NCBI GenBank assembly: GCA_963691655.1
Contig: OY829329.1
Coordinates: 10,244,708 to 10,308,707 of the forward strand
Direction of reading: 5' to 3'
DNA length: 64,000 nt
Origin: Toxonevra muliebris
Lineage: Eukaryota; Arthropoda; Insecta; Diptera; Pallopteridae
The notes beneath the pieces were generated by a model that was not told the DNA's origin, ran no database searches, and saw only the letters and a program-made list of their open reading frames with translations. Each line of letters begins with the position of its first letter. The stretch's first letter is position 1. Of the stretch, positions 1-11,475 are shown in pieces. Position numbers and translations under genes: made by a program.

Positions 1-2000
1 CGTATGTCTGTATGTGAGTTTTCACGCGCTCCACAATGAAATGTAAATTTTATTTAAATTGCAGGTTCATTTGCGCATAATGTAACGCATGTGAATAAGC
101 AAAATTATAGTAATTAAGAAAGCAGAATGTTGCATCATGATGAGAGCGGGCGAGAGAATGGAAAATGCTTAAGAAACCTACATATAATGTACGTGTGAAT
201 GTTTTTAGAATTAATTAAAAATTCGTTTTAGTTGAAATTTCTTTAATGATATTTGCATAATTTAAAAATTTTAAAGTGAAAATGTTAGCACTTTTGCTGG
301 TTCTTCATTGTGGTTTGTAAGACTTTATAAAAAAAAAAAAAACTTACTATGTTGGCAACACTGGCAATTATTTTCATGCCGGAAATAATTTCTCTTTCCT
401 ATTTATATATTAATATATTTACTATAAATGGAGTTTAATTCTAAATATCGTGCTCCTGCTCAGCCTTGGTTATAAATCACTTAACCTAACTTAAGCATTT
501 CATCTAAGTTTTTAGTTCCAACTAATTTCAAGCTTTTCTTTTTATACGTCAAATCTACGTATTTTTTGTTTTCTTTTCATAATAATATTCTCTGTAGTTC
601 TTACACTCTCTTTCTCATTTCACTCAATTTTGACACAAATTGCACTCTTGAGAAAACCAAACGCACGAAAAGCCACAGTTTGAACGTCACTGTGATGACA
701 CATACATAGCACAAAATGGAAGTTAATTACATTTTATGACGTGAATCTTCAGAAACAGGAAATAATTTCAGGGGGTCTGCTAAATTTAATGGTACCTTGA
801 GAATTATTGCGCACACAGCATACAAAAATAATGTAAATAAATTACAAAAGCACTGAAGTTTTACTCTCACATTAAGATTACTTGGTTAATATTAAAGGAT
901 TTTGAGTATGAAAACTGCTTAGATTTTGTTGACATTAGTTAAGGTGTTTTTCATTATTTATTCTGAGTGTACCCTTGGGAAAAATGAAGTTTTATTAGTT
1001 AATGGAGTTGAGTGAAATTTTATGGAACATTGCAGGTGTATGTACGCGTAGAGTTTGATTTGTGAAATAATGACTTCAAAGGTTAAAAATGTGAAGAAAT
1101 ATTTAGTACGATAGAGAGGGGAGGTTTCGACACCCTCCCTAATAGAAAAAAATTGCTCTTCTAAATGCGGTTTGATAGGTTTTCTGAAATAAACGTTAGT
1201 TGACCAGAAATGTGTACGCTACGTTTATATAATATTTTAAAATCATTATTATATTTGCTATTTTTGGAATTGTGAAAAAACTATCTTTAAAACAAAAATA
1301 TTGAGGCATCCCCATTTAAGAGAGGCTTCGTCAGTCTTCCTTTGAGTGGTATTCTTTGACAGATCGTGAATTCTTTTGTGTTTTTGTTAGCCTGGATAAA
1401 ATTGCTGTTCGTTTTAAGCTATATTTTCGTGCAGCGGTTGACGCTATTTCGATTTTCTCTATGATCTTTGAGATTGCTTTCTTCATATCAATTTCATCAA
1501 TATTTTTCTCTGGATATTTCCTTTTATAAAAATTAGTCATTTTGACAACTACAATTAATTAATTAATCTGTTAAAACATCGATTTCGTTACTTAGAAGGA
1601 TTCGACACTTTGCCGAGCACTTTTTTCACAATTTGCAAAATTTCATACTTTTCTATTTTTAATTTTTTTTTTAACAAACCTTAAACGTTGTGTAAACTAT
1701 AATAATTGGTCCATTTTTTGTAAAAATATTTCTTTGGACGTAACTTACATATGTATATTTTGAATATGAACTAAATTGAACCATAAACACTATATAAATA
1801 TTTCGAAGCTAGCTCCAAAAAAAAAAAAAACGAGAGAGCTCAATCCAAACCTATGGCCTAAATCTTATAGAAAAATAATAAATTTTATTATTCAAATTCT
1901 TCTTAATAAAAAAAAATTTATTTAAATTTCTAGACGAAAATCTCTCTCACTTCGCAAAAATCCCCAATCAACAAAACAACAATTTTCAGACAGCACTGTC
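1..2000. other. AT-rich non-coding stretch, no gene seen
   Basis: No reading frame here has recognisable protein similarity, and the only frame over 60 codons (1331-1540, minus) is lysine/isoleucine-rich low-complexity translation of AT-rich DNA. Homopolymer A runs lie near 331-342 and 1817-1830. I see no promoter, RNA gene or transposon end that I can defend. Confidence 0.6.
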
Positions 2001-2019
2001 TTTTGCTGAGAGAACTGCC

Positions 2020-2872
2020 TGATAAAAATTTTGTAACATTACAGAGGTTTGTGAAGAGAATTTTTTTTCCAACCGTTTATATTTTCATACCTGGCAGTGC
2101 TGCTCTAAATATTGTTTTGTTCTGTGTGTTTTTTTTTGTCTGCTGTGCTGCTCCATTTCGCTGCCGTTTTTTGTCTTTTGCTGATAAATATTTTTCGGTA
2201 GGTATTTAATAAATTAATAAATATTATTAAAATAAAATAATAAGTGTTATTAATTAATCTATTGATTTCTTCCTACAGAATTTCCTACGATTTGTGGCGG
2301 CGCTGCTCTGCTCTTCAACTGCGCTGCTTTTTTTCGTTTTGCTGCTTTTTTTCGTTTTGCTGCTTTTTTTGCATTTTGCTTCTTTACATTTTTCGGTAAG
2401 TATTCGATAAAATAATAATTATTATTAAAATAATATAGCATTATTAATTAATAATAATAATGTATAATATTATTAATACTATATATAAAATTATTTAAAT
2501 AAAATAATTGTGCGAAATATGAGAAAAATTGTGTCCAATTAACGCACGCAGACTCCGCTGCCTTTGTTGAGAAAAAATCTGTGCATTTTGTAAAGTATTT
2601 GTATACATGTTCTCCAAACATTTTTTGATTTTAAAATTAACTTTTGAAATTATTTGTAATATCGGTAAAAATATAATTGTAATATTTCATTTCTTCTTGC
2701 AGAATTTCGTACGATTTATGATTGTGCAGTTCTGCTCCGCCATTGCACTGCTTTTTTTTCGTTATGGTGCTTTTTTTTCGTATTGCTGCTTTATATTTGC
2801 TGGTAAGTTTTTTATAAAATAATAATTATTATTTAAATAAAATAATATAGTACTATTAATTAATAATAACTT
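2020..2872 (+). repeat. Three exon-like repeat modules with splice-site-like borders
   Basis: Three related modules lie in direct order, roughly 2045-2197, 2279-2395 and 2703-2802. Each has a TGCTG(C/T)TTTTT-rich core (CTGCTTTTTTTCG repeats). Modules 2 and 3 begin directly after a pyrimidine tract plus CAG and share the start AATTTC(C/G)TACGATTT. The modules end in GTAGGT, GTAAGT and GTAAGT. After each comes the same AT-rich spacer type (ATAATAATTATTATT then ATTAATTAATAATAA). The repeat structure is directly visible. The resemblance to tandem exons with 3' acceptor and 5' donor signals is an observation, not proof of splicing. Module lengths (153, 117, 100 nt) differ by amounts that are not multiples of three, which argues against a conserved coding exon family. 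Confidence 0.6.
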
Positions 2873-3250
2873 GCTGACCCGGCGAACTTCATACCGCCTA
2901 AATTAAATTAAATTCAGTTTTTTATTAAGATAAAATTAATATTTAAAAATGAATTAAATTCAATAAATGTACACCCTTGGGCAAATTAATGTAGATCAGG
3001 CTTTATAATAGATCGGCTCATATTTTAAAATAATTTTTGGGATTAGATATAATTTCAAAAATGGTCTTTGATATGAATTTCAGTTGAGATGTAAGCATAA
3101 GCAAATAAAAGCAAATTATACGAAGGTCGTTTCTAGAATGTGCTTCTTGTATTCATTTTGAAAACACCAAAGTTCGAAAAATTTTGACTCCCTCTGTTTG
3201 CGAAACCGAAACAAAATTCCTATATAAATTAAATAAAATCCTTAAGAACA
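2873..3250 (+). repeat. Possible dispersed repeat starting GCTGACCCGGCGAAC
   Basis: Immediately after the third exon-like module the sequence GCTGACCCGGCGAACTTC appears, a GC-rich motif out of character with its AT-rich surroundings. From memory, similar GACCCGGC-AAC motifs open interspersed repeats in several insects, but I cannot assign a family or fix the 3' border. No reading frame is present. Confidence 0.25.
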
Positions 3251-4889
3251 AGATTTTAACGATCAAAAGTTCAAGTTCGAGCGAAGCATTCTATTAAGGA
3301 ACTTTTTAATTCTGGTTGCATGACACATAAGCATGGAAAATCTACTTGCAAGAAATAGCCAAAATTTCTTAGAGCCAATCAAATCTGTGTAATTTGAAAT
3401 TTGCTATAAAAAAAAAACAACAAAAATGAGCACAGCATTTTGGATGTACGAAATCAATTAAAAGCGAAACGTCATTTTCACTTATGCGCTTACAAAGTAA
3501 GCTTTAAGTACAGCTATAAAATTAAAAGAAACACCATACGTAGTTAAAAAAAATTAAGATTCACTAGCGTGAAGGTAAAAAATAAATAAAATGAAACAAA
3601 TTAATTGAAATGATATAAAAAAACTGATGATGACAATAACATTTAATGTCATATTGTTGTTATGACACTAGCCAAGAGAGCTACTAAAAAGAGTTTACAG
3701 CCACCACTCGATACCCTTCAGCACTTAATTGTGACTAAAATGGTTAAAGATTACACGATGATAATAGACACTAGCGGCGGCGTCCGCAAATTGTCAAAAA
3801 GAAAAGTTTTTGTTTGCGTAACCTCAAAAGAAAAAAAATAGAAGAAAAAAGAAATAAATCTTATATAGCAAGGTAATACTTTTTAATGACAGTCTCAATA
3901 GCGAAACTTTTATACAAGCGCAATTATTCAGTGACAGTGAATTAAGGAGGGAACACTGCGCGAAAATTTATAGTCAATGCATTAACAAAACTAATGATTG
4001 CGTATTATATAACCAACAATTTTATTTTTTATTTAATTTAGGTGCAACTAAATTTTTGCATTATAACATAAGTTTTTTTTTCGTTTCCAGCTCATTTTCA
4101 ATTATGTCAAAATCAATAAAAATAATTTATAAATGTAGGAGAGAAAACTCAAAAATAAATTGCTTTTCAAAAGTTTAAGCTTATTCATTTTTTAATGAAG
4201 AAGTGAATGAATGACAAAAAAATAAGCAAAAGAAATTAATTGTTACACTTTTGCAATATTCACTTAAAACAAGTTTTCAATGAAGCGATGACATGTTTGA
4301 AAAATTTGTGGTAATGACATTTAATTTGCTTTGTGTTGTTGTTGAATTGAAATTGCCAAAATGTGGTTTTGTTTTTGGTATTTGCAGACGTTTAATTTTA
4401 ATTTTTTTTTTTTGAGTTTTTGATGACTCAAACCAATTTGTTAAGCATGTTCGTATTTGCACTTGTTGAGCGAACTTACATACGAGTATAAATGTGTACA
4501 TTGAATATTTTTTTTGATAGATTAAACGATTCTTGATGCGGTATCGTTTAGGTTTATCGGCCTTGCAGCCATTTTGTTTAGGGCATAAGTAATTTTGAGT
4601 TTTGAAAATGGGGATATGGCACTGAATTTGTGTTTTATAGCTAAATTTGTTGATTAACTTTGACCACCAACATTAATTGCGACTTTGATTGATGAGCCCG
4701 GTGGCATGTGTTTATAACTATACCGTGGGGGGAAAAACAACTCAGTCCTTGAGATAACATCACCTAAACCTCAACAGTTACTGCAGGTTTCTTGTAAAAC
4801 TGCTTCCTTTCTGATGAATATTTCATACAATTTGATAGTTAGTCATAAATATAAAAAAATTTTAAAAGGACGAAAATATAAGCCCAGTA
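3251..4889. other. AT-rich non-coding stretch, no gene seen
   Basis: No supported frame. A short GC-rich patch (GGCGGCGTCCGC near 3776) stands out from the background. The frame at 4277-4501 (minus) has no recognisable domain. Nothing else is supported. Confidence 0.5.
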
Positions 4890-4894
4890 ATACC

Positions 4895-5035
4895 TACCTT
4901 GTCGCTGAGCGGTTCCTGAGCCAGGTTCAAAAACAATTTTTTTCTCAAGTTATCATCTTGATCTATCAACTTCGGTTCCCGCTTGTCCTGAATGGGTTAA
5001 TACCCGACCTCTACTGCAATGTTCTGCCCCACCAG
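4895..5035 (+). repeat. Dispersed repeat, copy 1 (inverse copy near 24.3 kb)
   Basis: The segment around CTGAGCGGTTCCTGAGCC, through the AAAAACAATTTTTTTCTCAAGTT block, to TTCCCGCTTGTCCTGAATGGG aligns in order with the reverse complement of about 24310-24425. It is therefore one of two copies of an unclassified dispersed repeat. A short open frame crosses it (4814-5098) but has no domain I recognise. The divergence between copies suggests old insertions. Confidence 0.6.
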
Positions 5036-5059
5036 AGGTCCATTGAACCATTGTACTTT

Positions 5060-6140
5060 GCTCAGATAGAGAACGCAAAAGGGGAAAGAAATAAATAAGG
5101 AGATAATCTGTCGACTTGGTTACTTGCTTCCCCTACTACTAGTTAGTTAGTTAAGCTTGAAATACTGTAGCTGAGCGCAGCAGCCATAGAGATATTTAGA
5201 TGGTTTGGATAGTGACTTGAATCACAATTAATTTTGTTGTAAATTAAGCTTCGAAATATAATTTATAAGCTTGCCTTCAGCACTTATGGTTACTCAAGTT
5301 AACACCAATTTACTAGATTGAGTTTGGTGACTGATTGAAGTTATCATTTCCACTCGGAAACCAAATGCCTTGAACTGAGGCAATGGCGACATCGTCCGTG
5401 CATCGCAACGGATAGCTCCACAGAGTAGATGCTGGATTGATGCAAATGCCGCAGCGTGTACAGTAATCGTTGAGTTTTAGTTTGCTATTTTTGGAGCATA
5501 GTTGAATTTTGGTTTTTGGCTTTTGAGCATAGTTTCAATGGGACAGTGATTACTTCCGTCACTACACCGATTGCTGGTCCATCAAAGATTACGAAACTTT
5601 TTGTTCTGCTTTTGTTTAACTCCGATCACAGTGACTAACCTGCGACGCAGTCATTCTTGTTACTCCAAGCGCTATTGAACACAGCTTCCACTATATTTTC
5701 AATCACCCATTTGTCACCTTCACTTTCTGCCAGTCTTTATTTATAAATTTAATTAAAAAACCTACGCGAAAACTATTTTATATTATGAAAACTTAAAACA
5801 CAAATAAATGCAGTCGGCTTTGCAGCGAAATATGCAAATAAGGACGAACAAATGACAGTACTTACGTTGCCAACTATCTTAGTGGGCGCAGGTTTGCAAT
5901 AAAATAGTAGTAAGCAAAAAAAAGTTATTTTTTAAGAAATGCATGCAGATTCTATGGGGTCGTAGTGTGTTTAATGCTTTTCGATATTTTGATACCGCCT
6001 TTGTTGATGAATTCCGATGGAGGAAGATCACAATCCAGTATTGCTTGGGCAGCGTTTTTAATAACAGGGATCTGTGCTTGGAAGATATTGCAAGCGTCAA
6101 GTAATCTAAAAGACTCGGGCGTGTTTAGTGTTTCTGAATA
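5060..6140. other. Non-coding stretch, no gene seen
   Basis: Slightly more GC-rich than its neighbours between 5340 and 5720, but all frames are interrupted. The frames at 5879-6100 and 5952-6224 (minus) overlap each other in different frames and run into the hairpin at 6151-6248, so they are probably chance frames. Confidence 0.5.
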
Positions 6141-6150
6141 GAGACCAGGG

Positions 6151-6248
6151 GCTGGATTCCCTAACTGTGAGTTTCGCGGGAAATTTGGTCGGTGAGTTTT
6201 TTCTGAGTGGTGTACACTTTTCATTTTCTCACAGTTAGGGAATCCAGC
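6151..6248. repeat. 98-bp hairpin with 21-bp perfect stem
   Basis: Positions 6151-6171 (GCTGGATTCCCTAACTGTGAG) and 6228-6248 are perfect reverse complements, with a 56-nt unpaired middle. The perfect match, against the generally decayed state of the region, suggests a small palindromic mobile repeat or a recently formed structure. I see no clear target duplication beside it. It could also be a fragment of a larger element's inverted termini. Confidence 0.75.
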
Positions 6249-7599
6249 TCTAGCTCTCTTCCAATTTACATTTTTAAATTATCGTTGAAGATAGTGTTTT
6301 CTTAATCGCTAGTCACTTTGTGGATCTCTGCCGGGATGAATAAATGGGAGGCCAATATTGAAATCGTAATAGGGAGTTTTGTAATCCGATGTTGTCATTA
6401 ACATAAAAATTAATTTAAATTTAAAAATAGAGTAGTTTTATTTTATTGGAAGTCTTGAACAGGGTGCTGGTCGTATATGGGTTACTACTTAGCTTCCAGA
6501 CAGAATGTAACTATTTTATGTTTATGATAATTGTCGTAATTTGTGTGCAAATTCTACTTAAATTGCATAGCATTTCCTATTTCAAATTGAAAAAGATTAA
6601 AAATTTTATGCGCCTACGTAAAAACATAAGCTTCAAGGTAACTTGACGTAATAGTAATACCAAAAAAATCACTTACTATGCGTTTTTTTTACCCACAGTA
6701 CTGCGCGCCATCATGCAAATTTCGATCGTGTGTCTCATGCTGGTGTTAGATATTGCTCATAGCTGTTGTTTTTGTTGCTTTTTCAAATCATAATTCAGTC
6801 ACCACGAAAAACAATAGAAGAAAAAGAATGAACTAAAACACAGCTCTAAAAAAACTCAAATCAAAACAGTCTAAAGCAAAACCAGCGGGTGATTATTTTT
6901 TTTTACTTCAATCTATTAAACAAAAGCGTTTATTATTGCTAGTTGGCAGTCAACAACAGCAATTGCTGCAGTTATAGTAACAACAATTTGCATTAATGTC
7001 TCATTTGAAGTTCTTTCTTAAAGTTAAAAAATGAAAATATATTCATCATACACAGATAATTACTTGTTTGCTTCGTAAAAAGAGCGTAAAAGAAGAGCTT
7101 GTAATAAATAGTCTGGCAGCACTGTTCGGTTTTTGTTTATTTGCCGGTTGCATTGTATTTTATAATTGCGAGCTTTGAAGCAAGTTTTCTTTAACTGATT
7201 TCATATTTTTTTTTAGTCTATGTATTTTGTATAGTTGACGAAAGAAAATAACGCAAAAATATGAAAGAAAAACAAAAAGAAAATAGCTTAAACTGAGGGC
7301 AGTAGGTTATATTTGTTTCTATTCACATATTTATTATGCATACAGTGGTATAACTTATTGATTTAATTGTAAAAAAAAAAAAAATTATGTAATTTTAAGC
7401 TGAGTTGAAATGTTGCGTTAAAAAAAACTAGTGTAGAGTACTAGACTGGAGTCCCAGTTAGTTCCGGTACCATAAACTCACTTTTCCAGCGTCTATCAAA
7501 CGAAAACTATACCTGGGCTGCACGCAGCGAAATATTGTTATAAGTTTCTCTAGTTAAGATATCTAATCAAAAAAAGTATTTCAATTTTGCAACTGATTG
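6249..7599. other. AT-rich non-coding stretch, no gene seen
   Basis: Frame 6446-6646 is hydrophobic low-complexity sequence with no family likeness. Poly-A and poly-T tracts occur at 6687 and 7370. No RNA gene or transposon border could be supported. Confidence 0.5.
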
Positions 7600-9120
7600 C
7601 AAAGGAGTTGAACCTTTTCGGAACCGTAAGGAAATCAGAGGAGATAGCTCAAAACCGTATTCGGATTCGTATTCTCTTTCCTATTTCTTGTTACAATTTT
7701 ACGTCTCCGAAGGCCTGAATTTTTATGGGTCACCGGTGACCCTGTGGCCTTTAATTGGAATTTTTTAACGAAGTTGCTTAGCGCATTTTATTTAGACATT
7801 TTTTTAAGGATAAATAAAGTTGCTTAGTAAGAATTTTTCACTTAACCTTTTAACCGTAAGGGAACTAGAAAAGATAGAACAAAAACCAGTCTAGATTCGC
7901 ATTCTCTGATCCCTATTCTATTGTATAAATGTTTTTTAAAAGTTTCCATTGAAGATCTTAGGGTCATCGGTGATCCATAGTAAAACTTAGTCGAAATTTA
8001 AAAAATATGGGAAATCATGTGTGACTAAATAGTTTTTCCCCCAACATATTAAAAATTTGGAGTATTTGGAGATAAATTTTGTAAAAATTATGTGCGATTG
8101 AAAATAAGTCAAAAATTCAGATAAAAACCGGCGTGATGGAATCATTTAAATTTCATTTCCAGATTTCGCCACTGATATTTACTGCTCAGTTTCAATGAAA
8201 AATGGGGGATCTAGAAATCTTCAGTTGAGAAGGTTAAGATACGAAAATTTTCATTAATTTCCTGCAGATTTCTTATGATTATAAAATATCAGCACAGCGA
8301 AAAAATTTTGCAGTGCATTTTTGAAAAAGCTATTAAAATCTTTATTATCTTTATTGAAAAATCTGAATGGAGGGTAGGAGGGGACGGATTTTGAAGTCTC
8401 CTCGGCTCCTTCCTGAATCCGATGGGAAAGTAAATATTTTTTGTTATTTTTTTGGGCATTTATCTTCGATATTAGAATGGAAAAAGCTTTATGAGTGAGT
8501 TTGTAATCTTTTTGGATTTTTAAGCAATTGTTAAGCTTCGTCTCAATCAGTTCGAAATTGGTCTGCGAGGTAAAAAATAGGTTTGCTTAATAAAATGAGG
8601 GCAGCCTCTTTGCAGATTCAAGGGGCAACAAAAATGTAGACTAAATAATCTGATCTTTTTTTTTTTTTGTGGCTGCCAAGCAATCATCGAATTAAATAAC
8701 TTAACACCTTCTCAATTAATTCCATAAGCTAAACATGAAAACACAACCATATTTGTTATAAGTCCAGATTCTGGTAGGACCTTGGTATAGGAGGTAAAAA
8801 ATATTTTGGAAATAAATTCTAACCATTCTAGATTATCAAGCAGTCGTCAAAATCTTAGGCTTCTTCCTAATTGGCTCGAAAATTCCAAGTAGCCTTGGGA
8901 TCCAAGTAACTTTGGGATGAACAAAATCTAATTTTTTAAATTTCAGGATTTCCAGAGACAGCGGAGAATAGTAGATAGGCGAATAACTAATATCTGTCAT
9001 GAACTCAGAACGAATTGGTGATATAGGGGGAAAAAATAGATGAAATAATGATATCGTTTTAAATTGTTAAGCAGTTGTCGAAACCTTAACCCTTTCGGAG
9101 CCATTGGACGTCGATTACCC
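7600..9120 (+). repeat. Degenerate tandem repeats of two kinds (~240 bp and ~155-230 bp)
   Basis: First kind: the block running from GAACC(G)TAAGG-AA through GATAG-CAAAACC-GT-GATTCGTATTCTC to GGGTCACCGGTGACC occurs at about 7610-7745 and again at about 7850-7980, a period near 245 bp. Second kind: AAGCA(A/G)T(T/C)GTC-AA followed by a CTTCTCAATTGGTTCGAAATT-like stretch recurs near 8523, 8678, 8838 and 9069. The copies are strongly diverged, so this is an old satellite-like array or the inside of a decayed element. A further copy of the first kind lies at about 11290-11475. No coding potential. Confidence 0.55.
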
Positions 9121-9239
9121 AAAATACGTTTTTTTTTCATTTTAATATGATTGTAATTGAAGCCTCATTTTAAATTATATCAAAAACTTTTATCACACCT
9201 ATAATTGAAGGAAAGTAAAAATAATTGAAATTGAGACAA

Positions 9240-9860
9240 ATTATATTATAATTATCGGGCCAATAACTAGGTCAAAATCCAATCTGAAAATCAGATCGAA
9301 AACCTGGTAAAAATCGTAATCCAAAATCCTGACTTTAGCCAAAACCAGTTTTTGCCGAAATTCAGATCAAAAGTAGACCAAAATTCAGATCAAAGTAACA
9401 CCGAAATTCAGATTAAAAATTAAGCCGAAACTCATACTAAAAGAAATCCACAACAGACCAAAAGCCAGATAAAAATTCAGTGTAAAAGTCTACCACGTTC
9501 GGATACTAAATTCAAATAAAAAATAAGACAAAACAGAGATCAAATTCATATAATAAATCTGACAAAAATCAGATTAAAAGTTGACCAAAATTGGCCCAAT
9601 ATTCTGAGGAGACAGATTCAAATCAAAATTCAGACCAAAAGTCGAAAAAAGTCTGATCTATAGTAGATCAAATTAGGTGTATTATTCTGACCGAAGCTCA
9701 GACTAATAGGTGATATGATGCAGACCAAATTGTGGGTAAGAAATTTACCACAACACAGACCAAAATTCAGTCCAAAAAAACCAGACCTAATATAAGACTA
9801 AAGCCAGACCACTAAATGTAATAAAAACAGACCAAATCAATTACCGAGTTCACCAAAATT
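9240..9860 (+). repeat. CAGACCAAA-type minisatellite, short array
   Basis: Degenerate ~10-14-bp units of the form CAGA(C/T)CAAAA(T)T run head to tail. They are the same family as the long array at 16.35-19.0 kb. The array ends into CATCTATAAACTGACCCTG at about 9867, and a nearly identical flank (CATCTATAAACTGTTCCTG) follows a small remnant of the same repeat near 62.07 kb. Shared flanks suggest the minisatellite is part of a larger mobile element. Confidence 0.8.
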
Positions 9861-9899
9861 AAAACATCTATAAACTGACCCTGAAATTTCAGATAAAAT

Positions 9900-11290
9900 G
9901 TAGTCTATAGCACCCGCTCTCTCTTCCCCCTCTCTCCCCGCCCCCTCCTTATACTGAAATTACTTAGCCAAGAAGCAGCTGATTGATACACACCAACAAC
10001 AAATTCATAAAACTATGTTTATATTTTTACTCGTATTGTATAAAGTATAAATATACGCACTTACGTTACTAACAAAATACCAAGTTGAGGTTTTAGGCCA
10101 AGTCCACAAAGCAACATACATAGCGGCTGGTTTGAGTGCTCGCCTCCATGATGCTGCTGCCATCAAAAACCAACTTATCGATAATAGCAGCGATAATGAA
10201 GTTAATAATGATGTTGTTGTTGTTAATGATGATGTTGCTGAAAATGATGACATTGCTGATTCTTGTTATTGCAACCACTAGCTACAATTAGATAAGCAGC
10301 ACGATATCAAAAAACAATTACGAAATATTGCAATGATGATGAAGATGCAATCAATGCATACACGCAATATTAAAATATATGAGTAATTGAGGCCCCTGCG
10401 GATCTATTGCTAGAGATCTGCTGGAGGTGAAACGTGCAGGGGCATACACGTTGATGAACCTCAAGCATTGCCATGCAAGATATTGTGAAGATGCATCGCA
10501 ACGAATGAAATATGAAAAAAATAAAACAAAACTAAAAAAGCAACATCAGTAGCGTCTCAAAGTCAAAAGAGCAACAAGATTGTGTTGTAGTTACAACCGT
10601 ATCGTACCGCCTTATATATATATATATATATAAACGTGCGGTTTATACATCAGGGTAACAACAAATGCAAAGACAATAGAAGAAGGTCCCCGTCTTTCTC
10701 CCTCTCTATTCTAAGAAATAGGCTTATAGCCTATTAATCTAAGTGAGTAATGAAAAAAAAAAAACAAAACAAAAATATTTTCTTGTCAACACTGCGTGAG
10801 GTTACAGTTCTAACAAATCAGCGACAATTTATGCAATAGCCACTGCAGCAAAAAAAAAACAGTTGCAAACATTTGTATTTGTCTTTTTTTTATCTTTATT
10901 TCAAAATCAGCGGCAACAGCAGAAAGAAATAAAATAAAGTAAAATGTAGTGGAAAAAATGTAGAGCATGATAAATAGAAGCAGAAAAAAAATAAACGTTG
11001 TGACTTAAGTGTTGCAGACACAATGATGACAACGTGTTGCCACACCGCAACACTTTTTTAAAATGTGCTGCGCAATTGCTGCTGATTCACAGTGATTGCT
11101 ATACAAAAACAGTTATCATGAATGTCAGGATGTGTTGACAGTCAAGTTGTCAAGTGTTTAAGTGAGAGACAAAACACAAGAAATGTCAGTGGGTTGGGTA
11201 AGTGAAGTTTGTATGGATGTGTGTGTAGGCTCCGGAGATATATTTATGTATATAGATAAAATTTGTTTAAAAAATATATTTGCCGCTAAA
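9900..11290. other. Non-coding stretch with simple repeats
   Basis: Contains a pyrimidine-rich CTCTCTTCCCCCTCTCTCC tract at about 9915-9950, a GATGTTGTTGTTGTTAATGATG-type trinucleotide region at 10195-10260, a small hairpin at 10392-10443 and a (TA)10 microsatellite at 10613-10632. The minus frames at 10005-10278 are translations of the trinucleotide tract and are not convincing genes. Confidence 0.55.
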
Positions 11291-11475
11291 GCTCACATTT
11301 TTGTTACAATTTCTCGTCAAAACTGAAGATGTCCTCACCTTAAGGCCTGAAATTTCATAGGTCACCAGCGATTTTTATTAAATATTTTTTTTTTTTGAAG
11401 ATAGATAAAGCCTTCCTTGGCCATAAGACCACTAAAAGTGATAGAGCAAAATTGGAACTGGATTCTCGGTCTAGT
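11290..11475 (+). repeat. Additional copy of the 7.6-kb tandem repeat
   Basis: TTGTTACAATTTCTCGTC, then AAGGCCTGAAATTTCATAGG, then GTCACCAGCGATTTTT and a GATAGAGCAAAATTGGAAC block match, in the same order, the end of one unit and the start of the next in the 7.6-8.0 kb array. It abuts the 3' end of the Jockey-like element that follows, so that retrotransposon may have inserted into or beside this repeat. Confidence 0.5.
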
